DNA of 64,000 nt from an uncultured Elusimicrobia bacterium. Lineage in GTDB: Bacteria; Elusimicrobiota; Endomicrobiia; Endomicrobiales; CAIRNS01. How positions within the stretch are numbered: position 1 is the stretch's first letter; the number at the start of each line of letters is the position of its first letter. The translations under genes and the position numbers were made by a program. Shown here in pieces: positions 7,443-16,516 of the stretch. The stretch lies in the NCBI GenBank assembly GCA_903880015.1, contig CAIRNS010000009.1, forward strand, positions 1 to 64,000, given 5' to 3'. The notes under the pieces are model-generated. The model ran no database searches. It had not been told where the DNA came from and saw only the letters and a program-made list of their open reading frames with translations.

Positions 7443-8465
7443 TCAGGATACAATAGCGCGCTGCAGCGCATGGTGGATTATTTTTTCGGTAAGATCTTCG
7501 TAGCTAATCCCGTCTTTCTCGGCTGAAGCGGCAAAATCTTCCCCCCGGGCAAGTTCGGGGTTCGCGTTGGCTTCGATGATATAGACATCGCCCTGCGGAG
7601 TCAGGCGGAGGTCAAAGCGGACATAACCGTCTATATGCAGGACTTTGAACGCTTTCTTGCAAATATCGGTTATCTTCTCATCAACGCCGTCAGGCAGAGG
7701 GCCCGCACATTCGTTTTTTATACCCCATTTTTCCCGGTAGTTATCATCCCATTTCGCCTTGTAAGTGGCTATTTTCGGTTCATTATCCGGCACGCGGGTA
7801 AACTTCAGTTCCCAGACCGGCAGCACTTTTATATTTCTGCCGCTGCCGATAACACCGACATATAATTCCCTGCCGTCAATATATTCTTCCACCAGTGCAT
7901 CCTTGCCGAGATTTTCATGGATAAAACAAATGCGTTCACGGCACTGTTCTTCAGTTTCGGCGAGCGAGCGCTGAGCAATCCCCATCGACGCCTCTTCCCG
8001 CAGCGGCTTTACAAAAAAAGGCGGGCAGAACGCGGCAGGGAATTTGACCGTTTCCCCGATACGGAACACACAAAACCGGGGAACTTTAATTTCATGATAC
8101 ACCAGAATTTTTTTGGTCAGCGCCTTGTGATTGCAAATCATCAGACCCATCGGCCCGCATCCGGTATACGGGATTCCCAGCAGTTCAAGCAGCGAAACAA
8201 TATTCTTGTCGTTTTGATATTCGCCCATCCACGCTTCGGCAAGATTGAACACCGCGTCGGGACGGCGGGCGTTTACCGCGTCTATCAGCGGTCTGACATC
8301 GTCGTAAATGCCGACAAAACGAATTTCATGCCCCCGTGCTTTCATGGCCCGGTAAATCGATATTTCAGTACTCCACTCCGGCGTTTTTTCCAGCGCGCTG
8401 AAATCTTTTTCATCCGGCAATGGCTCAATACCGTCATGGAGCATCAGGATGTCCAGTTTTTTCAT
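7443..8465 (-). CDS. ATP-grasp ligase, D-alanine-D-alanine ligase-like
   Basis: The 340-residue enzyme has the ATP-grasp plan of Ddl: an N-terminal alpha/beta domain ending GIPYTGCGPMGLMICNHKA, a central FFVKPLREEASMGI nucleotide-binding loop, LVEEYIDGRELYVGVIG, and a C-terminal metal site VRFDLRLTPQGDVYIIEANANP. It is clearly separate from the true ddl at 32789-33706: it lacks the usual N-terminal Ddl signature and has a long insert around residues 230-260 (TYKAKWDDNYREKWG). It probably forms an amide bond between an acyl-phosphate and an amine of a small substrate that I cannot name. It overlaps the upstream metallopeptidase by ATGA, so the two are translated together. Confidence 0.86.
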   Translation of the reverse strand: MKKLDILMLHDGIEPLPDEKDFSALEKTPEWSTEISIYRAMKARGHEIRFVGIYDDVRPLIDAVNARRPDAVFNLAEAWMGEYQNDKNIVSLLELLGIPYTGCGPMGLMICNHKALTKKILVYHEIKVPRFCVFRIGETVKFPAAFCPPFFVKPLREEASMGIAQRSLAETEEQCRERICFIHENLGKDALVEEYIDGRELYVGVIGSGRNIKVLPVWELKFTRVPDNEPKIATYKAKWDDNYREKWGIKNECAGPLPDGVDEKITDICKKAFKVLHIDGYVRFDLRLTPQGDVYIIEANANPELARGEDFAASAEKDGISYEDLTEKIIHHALQRAIVS

Positions 8466-9496
8466 TTTTTCCTCCGGTATCTGCCCGTATGGATATAATT
8501 CATGATAAGACTGGTTATATAGGCCGTAACGCGCATGACCGGACTGGCATCGTTGGCCCCTGATACCAGAGCCCGCTCGCGGCAGCGTTTTATAAGCCCC
8601 TTGAGGAGCCGATTGATAATGTATTTTCGTTCTCCCGTCCAGTAGGCTACATTATCGACGATATCTTTTTTATATTTAGTAAGCGTGCGGTACGCCTTTC
8701 CCGGCGCGGCGGACCCCGGCGCAGGAAATATCCGGGCAAGATGAGCATCATGGAAATCCGGGGAGTATTCGGCGTAAAATTCGGTTTTGCGTTTGTAATG
8801 GGTTTTGAGGGTTGTCTTGAGAGTGGTGATATTCCAGTGTTTGCGCCCGGTTTTTTTAAGCGGCTCTTTTGCGCCTATCTCCCGCATCAGGGTGTCGACA
8901 TAGGCAAGCTTATCGAGCGCCTTCCATCCCTGGTAGCGTTGCTGCCAATTTGAATCCGGGCACAGCCAGACGGCGAATGTTTCGGCAAAATCTTCGTCGG
9001 GATGGTACTGGGCGTACCAGTCATCGAGATGCAGAACAAACGACCGGCTGTACGGCCGGTATTTATAACGGTCGGGATACTCGTCGGAAAAACGACCGAA
9101 CAACTGTTTCCAGCGCTTGCGGGTATGCAGCCGGTAGGCATAGTTAAGCGCATGACCGGTTTCATGGCGGAGCAGTTTCATGCAGGAAGTTTTATCCCCG
9201 CCTTCAATCTCATGCATCATGCGCTGTTCAAGTTCCCGGAGCCGGGGATGGGCAAGATAAAAGGCAATGCCGACCACGGGCTCAGTATCCGGAGCCAGCC
9301 ATTCGTCGGCAAGATAATAATGCGGTTTGAAACTCAGTCCGTGCGATTGAAGTTCAGCGTATAACGCATCGACACATTCTTCAAGCCATGTGCCTTTGAT
9401 AGTGATGCCCAAATCACAGAACCGCAGTTTCAGCAGTTTCTCTTCGCTTATTGCGGTCAAATCAACTGGGCGCTTGCGGAGCATAGTGTCTGTCAT
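8462..9496 (-). CDS. Putative zinc metallopeptidase (HExxH, Peptidase_Mx-like)
   Basis: A 344-residue protein with no signal peptide or membrane helix. The zinc motif HETGH is near residues 111-115, and a conserved downstream DEDFAETFAVWL offers a third acidic ligand about 60 residues on, as in gluzincin-type enzymes. The closest match I recognise is the 'putative zinc-binding metallo-peptidase' group, whose substrates are unknown. The C-terminal third is basic and helical (many K/R/Y). ATG at 9496 is preferred over GTG at 9499 because GAGG lies five bases upstream. It is the first gene of a two-gene operon with the ATP-grasp ligase, joined by a 4-base overlap, so the two probably act on the same molecule. 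Confidence 0.8.
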   Translation of the reverse strand: MTDTMLRKRPVDLTAISEEKLLKLRFCDLGITIKGTWLEECVDALYAELQSHGLSFKPHYYLADEWLAPDTEPVVGIAFYLAHPRLRELEQRMMHEIEGGDKTSCMKLLRHETGHALNYAYRLHTRKRWKQLFGRFSDEYPDRYKYRPYSRSFVLHLDDWYAQYHPDEDFAETFAVWLCPDSNWQQRYQGWKALDKLAYVDTLMREIGAKEPLKKTGRKHWNITTLKTTLKTHYKRKTEFYAEYSPDFHDAHLARIFPAPGSAAPGKAYRTLTKYKKDIVDNVAYWTGERKYIINRLLKGLIKRCRERALVSGANDASPVMRVTAYITSLIMNYIHTGRYRRKK

Positions 9497-9599
9497 CACG
9501 CCTCAATAATCAGGGAATATCTTTTCGTGTTATGCTTAGGTTATTCTATATCTTTCAGGCGGGACAATCAAGCAACTATCGATACGCAAAAGTAACGGA

Positions 9600-11687
9600 T
9601 TATTTTACTTCCCGCTTAAAATTAAATTTCTCGGTCCCGGGAATATTTTCCTGCAAACGATAGGCGCTGAGCAGGGACTGCCAGATTTTTTTATTGGGTT
9701 TGATAAAGCTCAGGTCAATGCCGAAGGCGCTGATGCCGCATTCCTTAAGCTTTCTGCGGGCGGTAAAAATACCGACCGGTTTTTCCGGTATCAACACGAC
9801 CAACTCGGACTCATTGACTGCAGTAAACGCCGCCGGGACAGCCGGTGATTCCGCGAGCACATGCTCACGAATCGGCTCGTGCCCCAGGGTGTCCCCGGGT
9901 AAAAACCGCGACCGAACAACCGGGATAAACCCGTATAAATAGACGACAACATGGCGACCCAGTCCGGGCGCGCACATTTTTCGAATATTGAGAAAATCAT
10001 CTTCCCAGGCAGTGACTACCTGTGTAACGCCCTTGGTTGCCAGAAACGCCGCCGTGTAGGCATTCCACACGCCAAACTGATGGCCAGCGGTAAGCTCGCA
10101 CTCGCGGCCTTCAAAAAAAGCAAACTGCGAGACATTGTTGAGCACCCATCTGCGCACCCCCCGGGCGATGAGAGCATCGATACAACGCCGATAGTGATCT
10201 GTATCCCTCTGCCCTATAAACGGCGGAAGTTCTCCTGCGATGTGCGGCATGAGGGCTTCGGGCAAAGCGGCGCAGAGATGCAGGTTGTCTTTTTTGATAT
10301 AAAATACATACTGGGTATGTTTGTCAGGCGGCGGCAAAACTTCCAGCCACGCCGGCGTATCAAAGGTGACCCATAGCGTATCCTCATCCGGACCGACGGG
10401 AACACTTTTTTTTGTTTCTTTCCATATGTTTGAGATAAGCGCCGTATAGCCCTGAGATACTTGAAACTCCGCTTTTCGGAGCGGTCCGCGACGGCGCGCA
10501 TAGTTTTCATATATTGCATCTATGTCGCATTCAAGATTTTTCTGGTCAAAGGCAGCATCTACCGTTTTATATACCGGGTTGCCCGGCTTAAATTCAGCGG
10601 CCCGGGTGAACGGGATACGATGCAGCAATCCTTCGATTGAAAATTCCTTAACCTTAAAGGCAATCGTGGTATCGGTGACGGGATTGGACACCCGCAAACG
10701 GTCCCCCTCGCGGATCTCGATACTGGCGCCATCGCCTTCGATTAAGAGTGCCTCGTCACGGGACGCAACGACGGTGCCGATGCGATTACCGAGGCATTGC
10801 GCCTTGTGCGGTTCAAAAAGAGCGGCGTCGCGGCCGGCAAAAAGTCCGGCCGTCTTTGCCCGTGCGGCGTCCCCCGACAACAGCATGCGGGCTTCCACAA
10901 GAACTCTGTCAAAATCATGTTCAGACGCGTCGATAAGCATGCGGTACGCACTAACAACCTTGTACACATACTCACTGCTGCGCATGCGCCCTTCTATTTT
11001 AAGTGAAGCAATCCCGATTTTTTTTAGTGCGCCGATATGCGGAGCAAGTTCGAGGTCCCGCGGCGAGAAAATATATCCCTGCTTTTTCCCCTGGTGCCAG
11101 AGCCGGCGGCAGGGCTGGGTGCACCGCCCGCGGTTCCCGCTGAGCCCCCCGATGAAACTTGAAAAAAGGCACATCCCTGAGACGCAAAAGCACAGCGCCC
11201 CGTGAACAAATATCTCTATGGGCAGGGGCGCCCCTTTGGCAATAATCTTGAGCTCGGAAAATGACAGTTCACGCGCCAGAATGGCGCGCGCAAACCCCTC
11301 GCGCGCCAGGAAATCAACGCCCATCCGGTTATGCACCGCCATCTGCGTGCTGGCGTGTAAAGGGATATGCGGAAAATATTTTCGCACTATGCTGGCGACG
11401 CCTAAATCCTGAACAATGAGCGCATCCGGAGCAAACCGGTCAATGCGGGCGATATTCTTTACGACGGCGCTGATTTCCTCGTGTTTTATAAGGATGTTAA
11501 GGGCAAGAAATACCGTAACCTTTTTTTCGCGGGCGTGGTCAATCATGACCTCAAGATCGTAAAAATTGATGGAAGCAGCGGATACCCGCGCGTTAAAGTC
11601 CGGAACGCCGACATACACCGCGTCCGCCCCCGCGCGAATAGCCGTAATAAATGATTCTTTTGATCCAACCGGTGCAAGAAGTTCCAT
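9600..11687 (-). CDS. Peptidase U32 family protein (RlhA/TrhP-like RNA hydroxylase group)
   Basis: A 695-residue member of the U32 family. Despite the name, studied relatives (RlhA, TrhP, UbiU/V) hydroxylate RNA bases or ubiquinone precursors using prephenate- or O2-linked chemistry. The TIM-barrel-like N-terminus (MELLAPVGSKESFITAIRAG) is followed by the cysteine set C166, C173, C189, C193 in GALCFCVSGMCLF and GNRGRCTQPCR. SLKIEGRMRSSEYVYKVVSAY is also family-specific. The length and long C-terminal region resemble RlhA, the 23S rRNA cytidine C2501 hydroxylase, but the C-terminus is too diverged for a firm name. It starts 17 bases after the PAS sensor gene, with no strong ribosome site, so it may be co-transcribed with it. 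Confidence 0.85.
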   Translation of the reverse strand: MELLAPVGSKESFITAIRAGADAVYVGVPDFNARVSAASINFYDLEVMIDHAREKKVTVFLALNILIKHEEISAVVKNIARIDRFAPDALIVQDLGVASIVRKYFPHIPLHASTQMAVHNRMGVDFLAREGFARAILARELSFSELKIIAKGAPLPIEIFVHGALCFCVSGMCLFSSFIGGLSGNRGRCTQPCRRLWHQGKKQGYIFSPRDLELAPHIGALKKIGIASLKIEGRMRSSEYVYKVVSAYRMLIDASEHDFDRVLVEARMLLSGDAARAKTAGLFAGRDAALFEPHKAQCLGNRIGTVVASRDEALLIEGDGASIEIREGDRLRVSNPVTDTTIAFKVKEFSIEGLLHRIPFTRAAEFKPGNPVYKTVDAAFDQKNLECDIDAIYENYARRRGPLRKAEFQVSQGYTALISNIWKETKKSVPVGPDEDTLWVTFDTPAWLEVLPPPDKHTQYVFYIKKDNLHLCAALPEALMPHIAGELPPFIGQRDTDHYRRCIDALIARGVRRWVLNNVSQFAFFEGRECELTAGHQFGVWNAYTAAFLATKGVTQVVTAWEDDFLNIRKMCAPGLGRHVVVYLYGFIPVVRSRFLPGDTLGHEPIREHVLAESPAVPAAFTAVNESELVVLIPEKPVGIFTARRKLKECGISAFGIDLSFIKPNKKIWQSLLSAYRLQENIPGTEKFNFKREVK

Positions 11688-11704
11688 AGGGTAAGTGCCG
11701 CTGT

Positions 11705-13120
11705 TTACGCTCTCCCGCTTAAATCCCTGATAATCGCCTGATAAAATTCATTCCATTCAATGATGAAATGCTGTAAGCTGATTTCAACGGGGAATATCGT
11801 GCCGTCTTTTCGCTTGTGCGTTGTCGTAAATAAGATATTGCCCTTCTGCGCGACCACATCCAATGATGCAGTAAGATCGGGTATCGCTTCCGCAGACTGC
11901 AAATCTTTTAAATTCTTTTTTGTAATTTCAGGCAGTGAATATGCATACGCACCGAGAGCCTTATCGTTAGCTTCTATAACCTTTAAATCCTTGTTGAACA
12001 TAATGATTATATCGTTGGCGAATTTTATCAGATAATCGTATTTTCGCGTCAGGGTCCGATGCTCAGCTTCGGCAGCGTATTGTTTCTGGTAAAAACTTGC
12101 TATCTGGCGATACCACACAAAAGCCAGCGACGCGCCTATTAACCCGAGAAAAAACAGCACAATCAACGACACCGCCATTGCCCTTCGGTTTACAAAAGCG
12201 TTTACTTCTTCCCGATCCATTTTAACAATCAGTATCCATGACGAATCGGGGATGTCCGTAACTGATGCAATGACCGAAACACCGCGATAGTCATCGCACT
12301 CCACGATGCCTCGGACGCCACGGACAGCCATCGCTTCGCATTGTTTGCCACTGAAGGGGCTATCATTCAAAGAAAGAGCGCTATCTTTTAAGTACTTCAG
12401 ATTGTTAAGAAAAAATGCCTTGTCACCTTCTTTCCTGATAATATAAGTTTCGCCGGTCGTGTTCATCCCGAGATTGGCTTGCATAAACGGATAGAGAAAT
12501 TTTTCGGGATATATCTTCAAAACAATCAATCCGACAGCTCTTGTTTCCGGCGTATCTATGGTCTGCACGGGAATATAAATATCAAGGTCAATGGTATGAT
12601 CAAATTCATTGCGATACATATCTGAAAACACTATGCGCTTTTCTTTGAGGGCCTGTAGCGCCTGGAGAGCCACAGACGCGCTCAAGGGCTGGGTTTTTCC
12701 GCCGCTATCCAACGAGGTGATTTCTTCCAGGGCGGGGCCATATACGCTGGCGCCTTCATATTCGGGATTTTTCAGGAAGTCGCTGGTCCATTGAGAAAAC
12801 ATCTCCTGTCGCTTTATTCTATCCCGGGTTTCGGTAAGACGGCTTAATTTTCCCGCATCGATAAAAACAGGAGAAAGAGTGAACGCATCGGAAAACCGCT
12901 CCCGGCGCCAGTTGGTTATCTGCCCTCCCTTGAGTTCAGATATGATAGATAAGGTGTTTTTCGCTTCGCGAACAATGATTTTCTCTTGTCTTTGAAAATA
13001 AGAATACGCCGTAGCGAAAACTATGGCTACCAGCAGCAGGTAGAGCGCCATGAACCTGAGAAGTGTCTTTCTAAGATTGGTATCGTTCGCAACAAGGTGT
13101 AAAAATGTTTTATTGACCAT
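11705..13120 (-). CDS. Membrane PAS-domain sensor lacking an output domain
   Basis: The 471-residue protein has an N-terminal helix (about residues 22-43, FMALYLLLVAIVFATAY), a periplasmic sensor of about 270 residues with dCACHE-like features (VGLIVLKIYPEKFLYPF and GMNTTGETYIIRKEG), and a second helix (VSLIVLFFLGLIGASLAFVW). One PAS domain follows from about residue 365 (YLIKFANDIIIMFN...). The protein stops right after the PAS core, at ...RDLSGRA. Proteins of this build normally continue into a histidine kinase, GGDEF or similar output; none is encoded before the U32 gene. It may relay through a partner or be a shortened remnant. AGGGGG lies before the ATG. Confidence 0.86.
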   Translation of the reverse strand: MVNKTFLHLVANDTNLRKTLLRFMALYLLLVAIVFATAYSYFQRQEKIIVREAKNTLSIISELKGGQITNWRRERFSDAFTLSPVFIDAGKLSRLTETRDRIKRQEMFSQWTSDFLKNPEYEGASVYGPALEEITSLDSGGKTQPLSASVALQALQALKEKRIVFSDMYRNEFDHTIDLDIYIPVQTIDTPETRAVGLIVLKIYPEKFLYPFMQANLGMNTTGETYIIRKEGDKAFFLNNLKYLKDSALSLNDSPFSGKQCEAMAVRGVRGIVECDDYRGVSVIASVTDIPDSSWILIVKMDREEVNAFVNRRAMAVSLIVLFFLGLIGASLAFVWYRQIASFYQKQYAAEAEHRTLTRKYDYLIKFANDIIIMFNKDLKVIEANDKALGAYAYSLPEITKKNLKDLQSAEAIPDLTASLDVVAQKGNILFTTTHKRKDGTIFPVEISLQHFIIEWNEFYQAIIRDLSGRA

Positions 13121-13168
13121 CGTACCCCCTAAACCGCGTTCTTGTGCCGGAGAATTGTCTCACTATCT

Positions 13169-13196
13169 CTTATAGTATATCAAAATATCTCGACAA
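13169..13196 (-). promoter_or_regulatory. Candidate promoter of the PAS sensor gene
   Basis: Read on the minus strand, TTGTCG and TATAAG are separated by 16 bases, about 48 bases before the ATG at 13120. An overlapping TATACT is an alternative -10 with a shorter spacer. It lies just past the glutamine synthetase terminator, where a new transcript would be expected to begin. Confidence 0.4.
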
Positions 13197-13220
13197 GAAA
13201 GATACCGGCGCATTATCCGC

Positions 13221-13273
13221 CAAAAAAAGGACTCGGAAGCATTCCTCACAAAAAGAATTACTTCCGAGTCCTT
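13221..13273 (-). terminator. Intrinsic terminator of glutamine synthetase gene
   Basis: On the minus strand a perfect 13-base stem (AAGGACTCGGAAG with CTTCCGAGTCCTT, arms 13261-13273 and 13227-13239, loop 21 bases) is followed at once by a run of seven Ts (13222-13228 region). It begins 30 bases after the glnN stop codon. Confidence 0.87.
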
Positions 13274-13302
13274 ATAACGGCAATAGCGTGCTCGTGCAAT
13301 AG

Positions 13303-15405
13303 TTAATAAATAAACAGCATTTCTGCGTATGTCGGCAACGGCCAGAGATCGCGGGGAACGACTTCTTCCAGCGAATCTATAACAACGCGCAGTTCAACCA
13401 TCCCGGCAAGCATCGATGAGAGCGAATGCCCCTCATAGACAACTTCCAGCTTTTTCGCCGTGGTAAAGGCCTGATCGATCAGGGTGGAAACCTTCTCCAG
13501 CATCACGCCGGTTTGACCGGCCTGGCGACCGGCATCCTTCAAGCTTGCCACCGTCTGGGATAAATCGTTCTGATAGCGTATGGCGGCGGGAATGAGAAGT
13601 GTTTTCGCCATATCCAGAGCCACGCCCGTTTCGAACTTTACGATTTTCTCGTATTGTTCTTTGTAAATTTCGTAGCGTGACATGATTTCTGTGCGGGACA
13701 GTACTTTGTGTTTCCCTAACAATGCGATTGCCGGTTCTTTGATGGTTTCCGCCAGCGCCTCAGGCGTTGTCTTGAGGTTCGGCAAGCCGCGTTTTGCCGC
13801 TTCCGCATGCCATTCTTCGGTATAGTTATCGCCGTTATAGATCACGCGCTTATGTTTCTTGACGAGTTTCTGAAGAACTCCTTGCAGGGCCACATTAAAC
13901 TTTTTACCGGCTTTGACAGCGGCTTCCAAGTCCGTGCAGATATCAGCGATAGCGTCGGTTACGATCGTGTTAAGCATGATATTCGGGCCGGCACAGTTCT
14001 GGTTTGAACCCACGGCGCGGAACTCGAATTTGTTGCCGGTGAACGCAAACGGCGAAGTCCGGTTGCGGTCCGTCACATCTTTTGCCAGTTGCGGCAATGA
14101 CGAAACACCCACTTCGAGCACGCCTTTTCCCTTGGAGCTGGTGGCGCCGCCTTTTTCGATCTGTTCAATGATATCCGCCAGCTGATCGCCGAGGAATATG
14201 GATATAATCGCCGGCGGGGCTTCGTTGGCGCCGAGACGATGGTCGTTGCCGGCAGTGGCAACGCTGGCGCGGAGAAGACCGGCATTGGTATCAATGGCCT
14301 TCATCAGCGCGCAGACGGTCGTGATAAACACCGCGTTGTCATGCGGGGTGTCGCCCGGGTTGAGCCAATTTTTACCGTCAGGCCCGACTAACGCCCAGTT
14401 GTTGTGTTTTCCGGAACCGTTGATGCCGGCAAACGGTTTTTCGTGCAGGAGACACACGAATCCGTGCTTGTCCGCCACCTGGCGCAGCGTTTCCATCACC
14501 ATCATGTTATGGTCAACGGCGAGATTGAGTTCTTCGAACACCGGGGCAAGTTCAAACTGCGCCGGGGCAACTTCATTATGGCGGGTCTTGGCGGGAATAC
14601 CCAATCTCCAGAGTTCATCATCAAGGTCTTCCATGAACACCAGAACGCGGTTCTTTATGGCGCCGAAATAATGATCTTCCATCTGCTGATGCTTTGCGGG
14701 ACGGCGGCCAAACAGCGTGCGCCCGGTTTGGATAAGATCAAGGCGCTGAGCGTAGTACTCTTTATCAATCAAAAAATATTCCTGTTCCACGCCCATGGTC
14801 GAATACGGGCGAACTCCCTTTGAGGTAACGCCAAAGAGTTTCGCCATACGGTTGACCTGCGCGGCCAGAGCGTCAATAGAACGCAACAACGGCGTTTTCT
14901 TGTCAAGCGCTTCGCCGTGATAGGAATAAAATGCGGTGGGGATACAGAGAACCGAGGTGTTCTCGGCTTCCTTAATGAAAGCGGGGCTGGTCGGATCCCA
15001 TGCTGTGTACCCGCGCGCTTCAAAGGTTGCCCGCAAACCGCCGGACGGGAAGCTGGACGCATCCGGCTCGCCCTGAATCAACTCTTTGCCGGAAAATTTC
15101 ATTTCCACGCCGCCCTTATAATCAGGGGTAATAAATGAATCGTGTTTTTCCGCTGTCGTGCCGGTCAACGGTTGGAACCAGTGAGTAAAATGGGTAGCAC
15201 CTTTGGACATGGCCCATGTGAGCATCGCGCCGGCAACTTCATCGGCTATTTTGGGATCAAGCGGCAGGCGGTTGTTGATAGTCGCCGACAAGATAGCGAA
15301 GGTTTTCGGGGTAAGATACTTTTTCATCGTCTTCAAACTAAATACATTTTCACCGAACATTTTTTCTACGGCAGAACCATTCTTCTTTTGCGTAACATTT
15401 TTCAT
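13303..15405 (-). CDS. glnN: Glutamine synthetase type III (GSIII)
   Basis: A 700-residue ATP-dependent glutamate-ammonia ligase of the large GSIII class. It carries GSIII markers including MSKGATHFTHWFQPLTG, the ligand segments TMGVEQEYFLID and RHNEVAPAQFELAP, and INGSGKHNNWAL in the catalytic half. GSIII forms a dodecamer and assimilates ammonia in the cytoplasm. ATG at 15405 follows AAGGGGAAG at ideal distance; the 23 residues of open frame before it have no ribosome site. The gene stands alone, with a strong hairpin on either side. No PII or ntr gene is adjacent, so its nitrogen control is not visible here. Confidence 0.96.
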   Translation of the reverse strand: MKNVTQKKNGSAVEKMFGENVFSLKTMKKYLTPKTFAILSATINNRLPLDPKIADEVAGAMLTWAMSKGATHFTHWFQPLTGTTAEKHDSFITPDYKGGVEMKFSGKELIQGEPDASSFPSGGLRATFEARGYTAWDPTSPAFIKEAENTSVLCIPTAFYSYHGEALDKKTPLLRSIDALAAQVNRMAKLFGVTSKGVRPYSTMGVEQEYFLIDKEYYAQRLDLIQTGRTLFGRRPAKHQQMEDHYFGAIKNRVLVFMEDLDDELWRLGIPAKTRHNEVAPAQFELAPVFEELNLAVDHNMMVMETLRQVADKHGFVCLLHEKPFAGINGSGKHNNWALVGPDGKNWLNPGDTPHDNAVFITTVCALMKAIDTNAGLLRASVATAGNDHRLGANEAPPAIISIFLGDQLADIIEQIEKGGATSSKGKGVLEVGVSSLPQLAKDVTDRNRTSPFAFTGNKFEFRAVGSNQNCAGPNIMLNTIVTDAIADICTDLEAAVKAGKKFNVALQGVLQKLVKKHKRVIYNGDNYTEEWHAEAAKRGLPNLKTTPEALAETIKEPAIALLGKHKVLSRTEIMSRYEIYKEQYEKIVKFETGVALDMAKTLLIPAAIRYQNDLSQTVASLKDAGRQAGQTGVMLEKVSTLIDQAFTTAKKLEVVYEGHSLSSMLAGMVELRVVIDSLEEVVPRDLWPLPTYAEMLFIY

Positions 15406-15479
15406 AACACTTCCCCTTTCAGTATAACCTGCGGATATATCGTTGCAAAAATATTTCTGAATCTTTGACGCCACACATG

Positions 15480-15526
15480 AAAATGACGTCCTCAGAGCAC
15501 TTCATTATGCTTTTGAGGACGTCATT
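15480..15526 (-). terminator. Hairpin after rpsI, probable terminator
   Basis: AATGACGTCCTCA (15482-15494) pairs perfectly with TGAGGACGTCATT (15514-15526) around a 19-base loop. On the minus strand it follows the rpsI stop by about 73 bases and has only a short TTTT after it. It lies before the glutamine synthetase start, so an alternative role as a regulatory hairpin in the glnN leader cannot be excluded. The geometry (13-base stem, ~20-base loop) is like the glnN terminator. Confidence 0.6.
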
Positions 15527-15598
15527 GTCCTGGACTGACTATAAAGAATCGATATGCAACAGTTACAGTATATCGTTTCGTGTTTTTCTTGTCAAGGT

Positions 15599-15997
15599 TT
15601 AGCGCTTGGAGAACTGGAACCGCTTGCGCGCCTTGGGTTGACCTGACTTTTTGCGTTCGACCATGCGGGGATCGCGCGTCAACAACTCTTCTTTACGCAG
15701 AACCTGTTTTGTGGTCGGGTCCAACTGCAGAATCGCCCGTGCAATACCGTGTCTGACAGCTCCCGCCTGGCCCGTAATGCCGCCGCCGGTCGTCGTTACC
15801 AAATAATCGTACTGGTTGCTGGACGCGTACACTTCCAGCGGTTTAAGAACTTGTTTTTTGTGACGGTCAAGCCCGTGAAAATAATCGTCAAGCGGTTTGC
15901 CGTTGATAGTTATCTTGCCGTTGCCCGGAACCATTTGGACCCGCGCTGATGCATCTTTGCGCCGTCCTGTCCCGCGATACAAATTTGTTTGTTCCAT
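15599..15997 (-). CDS. rpsI: 30S ribosomal protein S9
   Basis: The 132-residue protein is full length. It starts MEQTNLYRGTGRRKDASARV and shows the S9 core GGGITGQAGAVRHGIARAL-like segment and the basic C-terminal tail ending in RKRFQFSKR, which reaches the ribosomal P site. It lies 47 bases downstream of rplM in the universal rplM-rpsI operon. A hairpin follows the gene. Confidence 0.98.
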   Translation of the reverse strand: MEQTNLYRGTGRRKDASARVQMVPGNGKITINGKPLDDYFHGLDRHKKQVLKPLEVYASSNQYDYLVTTTGGGITGQAGAVRHGIARAILQLDPTTKQVLRKEELLTRDPRMVERKKSGQPKARKRFQFSKR

Positions 15998-16044
15998 ACA
16001 ATGATTCTCCTCTGGCTGTGAGATTATTTATTAACTGATGCTAT

Positions 16045-16485
16045 TTATTCCGCGGCGCCGGCTATTTGCGCGCTGTGCGGATGCTCTTTGCCGCGATACA
16101 CTTTAAGACGGGTAATCTGACGGGCTGCCAGCTTGTTCTTGGGCAACATTCCCTTGACTGCCATGCGTATGGCCTTCTCCGGGCTGTCAATCATCAACCG
16201 CGCATACGGCGTATAGGTGTCTCCGCCGGGATATCCGGAATGACGAAAAGCAATTTTCTGATTTATCTTATCACCGGTCAACACAACTTTGCTGGCATTG
16301 GTCACCACCACAAAATCACCGCAATCGATGGAATTACAATAGATCCGTTTAAGTTTGCCGCGCAGCGTATCGGCTACCATGGTTGCCAGACGGCCCAGCA
16401 CTTTGCCGTTAGCGTCGACTATATGCCATTTCCGTTTAACTTGTCCCACTTTTGGGAGATAGGTTTTTGCGTTCGCATTAATCAT
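16045..16485 (-). CDS. rplM: 50S ribosomal protein L13
   Basis: A 146-residue protein with the L13 signatures KRKWHIVDANGKVLGRLAT, GDFVVVTNASKV and the YRHSGYPGG-like FRHSGYPGGD, plus AVKGMLPKNKLA near the end. ATG at 16485 has GAGGGG eight bases upstream; the longer open frame starting eleven residues earlier would sit inside the promoter leader. It is the first gene of rplM-rpsI, with a near-consensus promoter directly upstream. Confidence 0.98.
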   Translation of the reverse strand: MINANAKTYLPKVGQVKRKWHIVDANGKVLGRLATMVADTLRGKLKRIYCNSIDCGDFVVVTNASKVVLTGDKINQKIAFRHSGYPGGDTYTPYARLMIDSPEKAIRMAVKGMLPKNKLAARQITRLKVYRGKEHPHSAQIAGAAE

Positions 16486-16516
16486 AAATTTACCCCTCTT
16501 TGATTTTGAGCTGTCC

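Noticed and set aside
9500-9599. tRNA or small RNA gene in the gap before the U32 gene
   Set aside because: No cloverleaf arms, TTC loop or CCA-type end could be found in this stretch or in other gaps of the window.
15480-15526. Operator for a nitrogen regulator
   Set aside because: The palindrome is long and perfect and lies after rpsI, which is explained more simply by transcription termination. No known nitrogen-regulator box is recognised.
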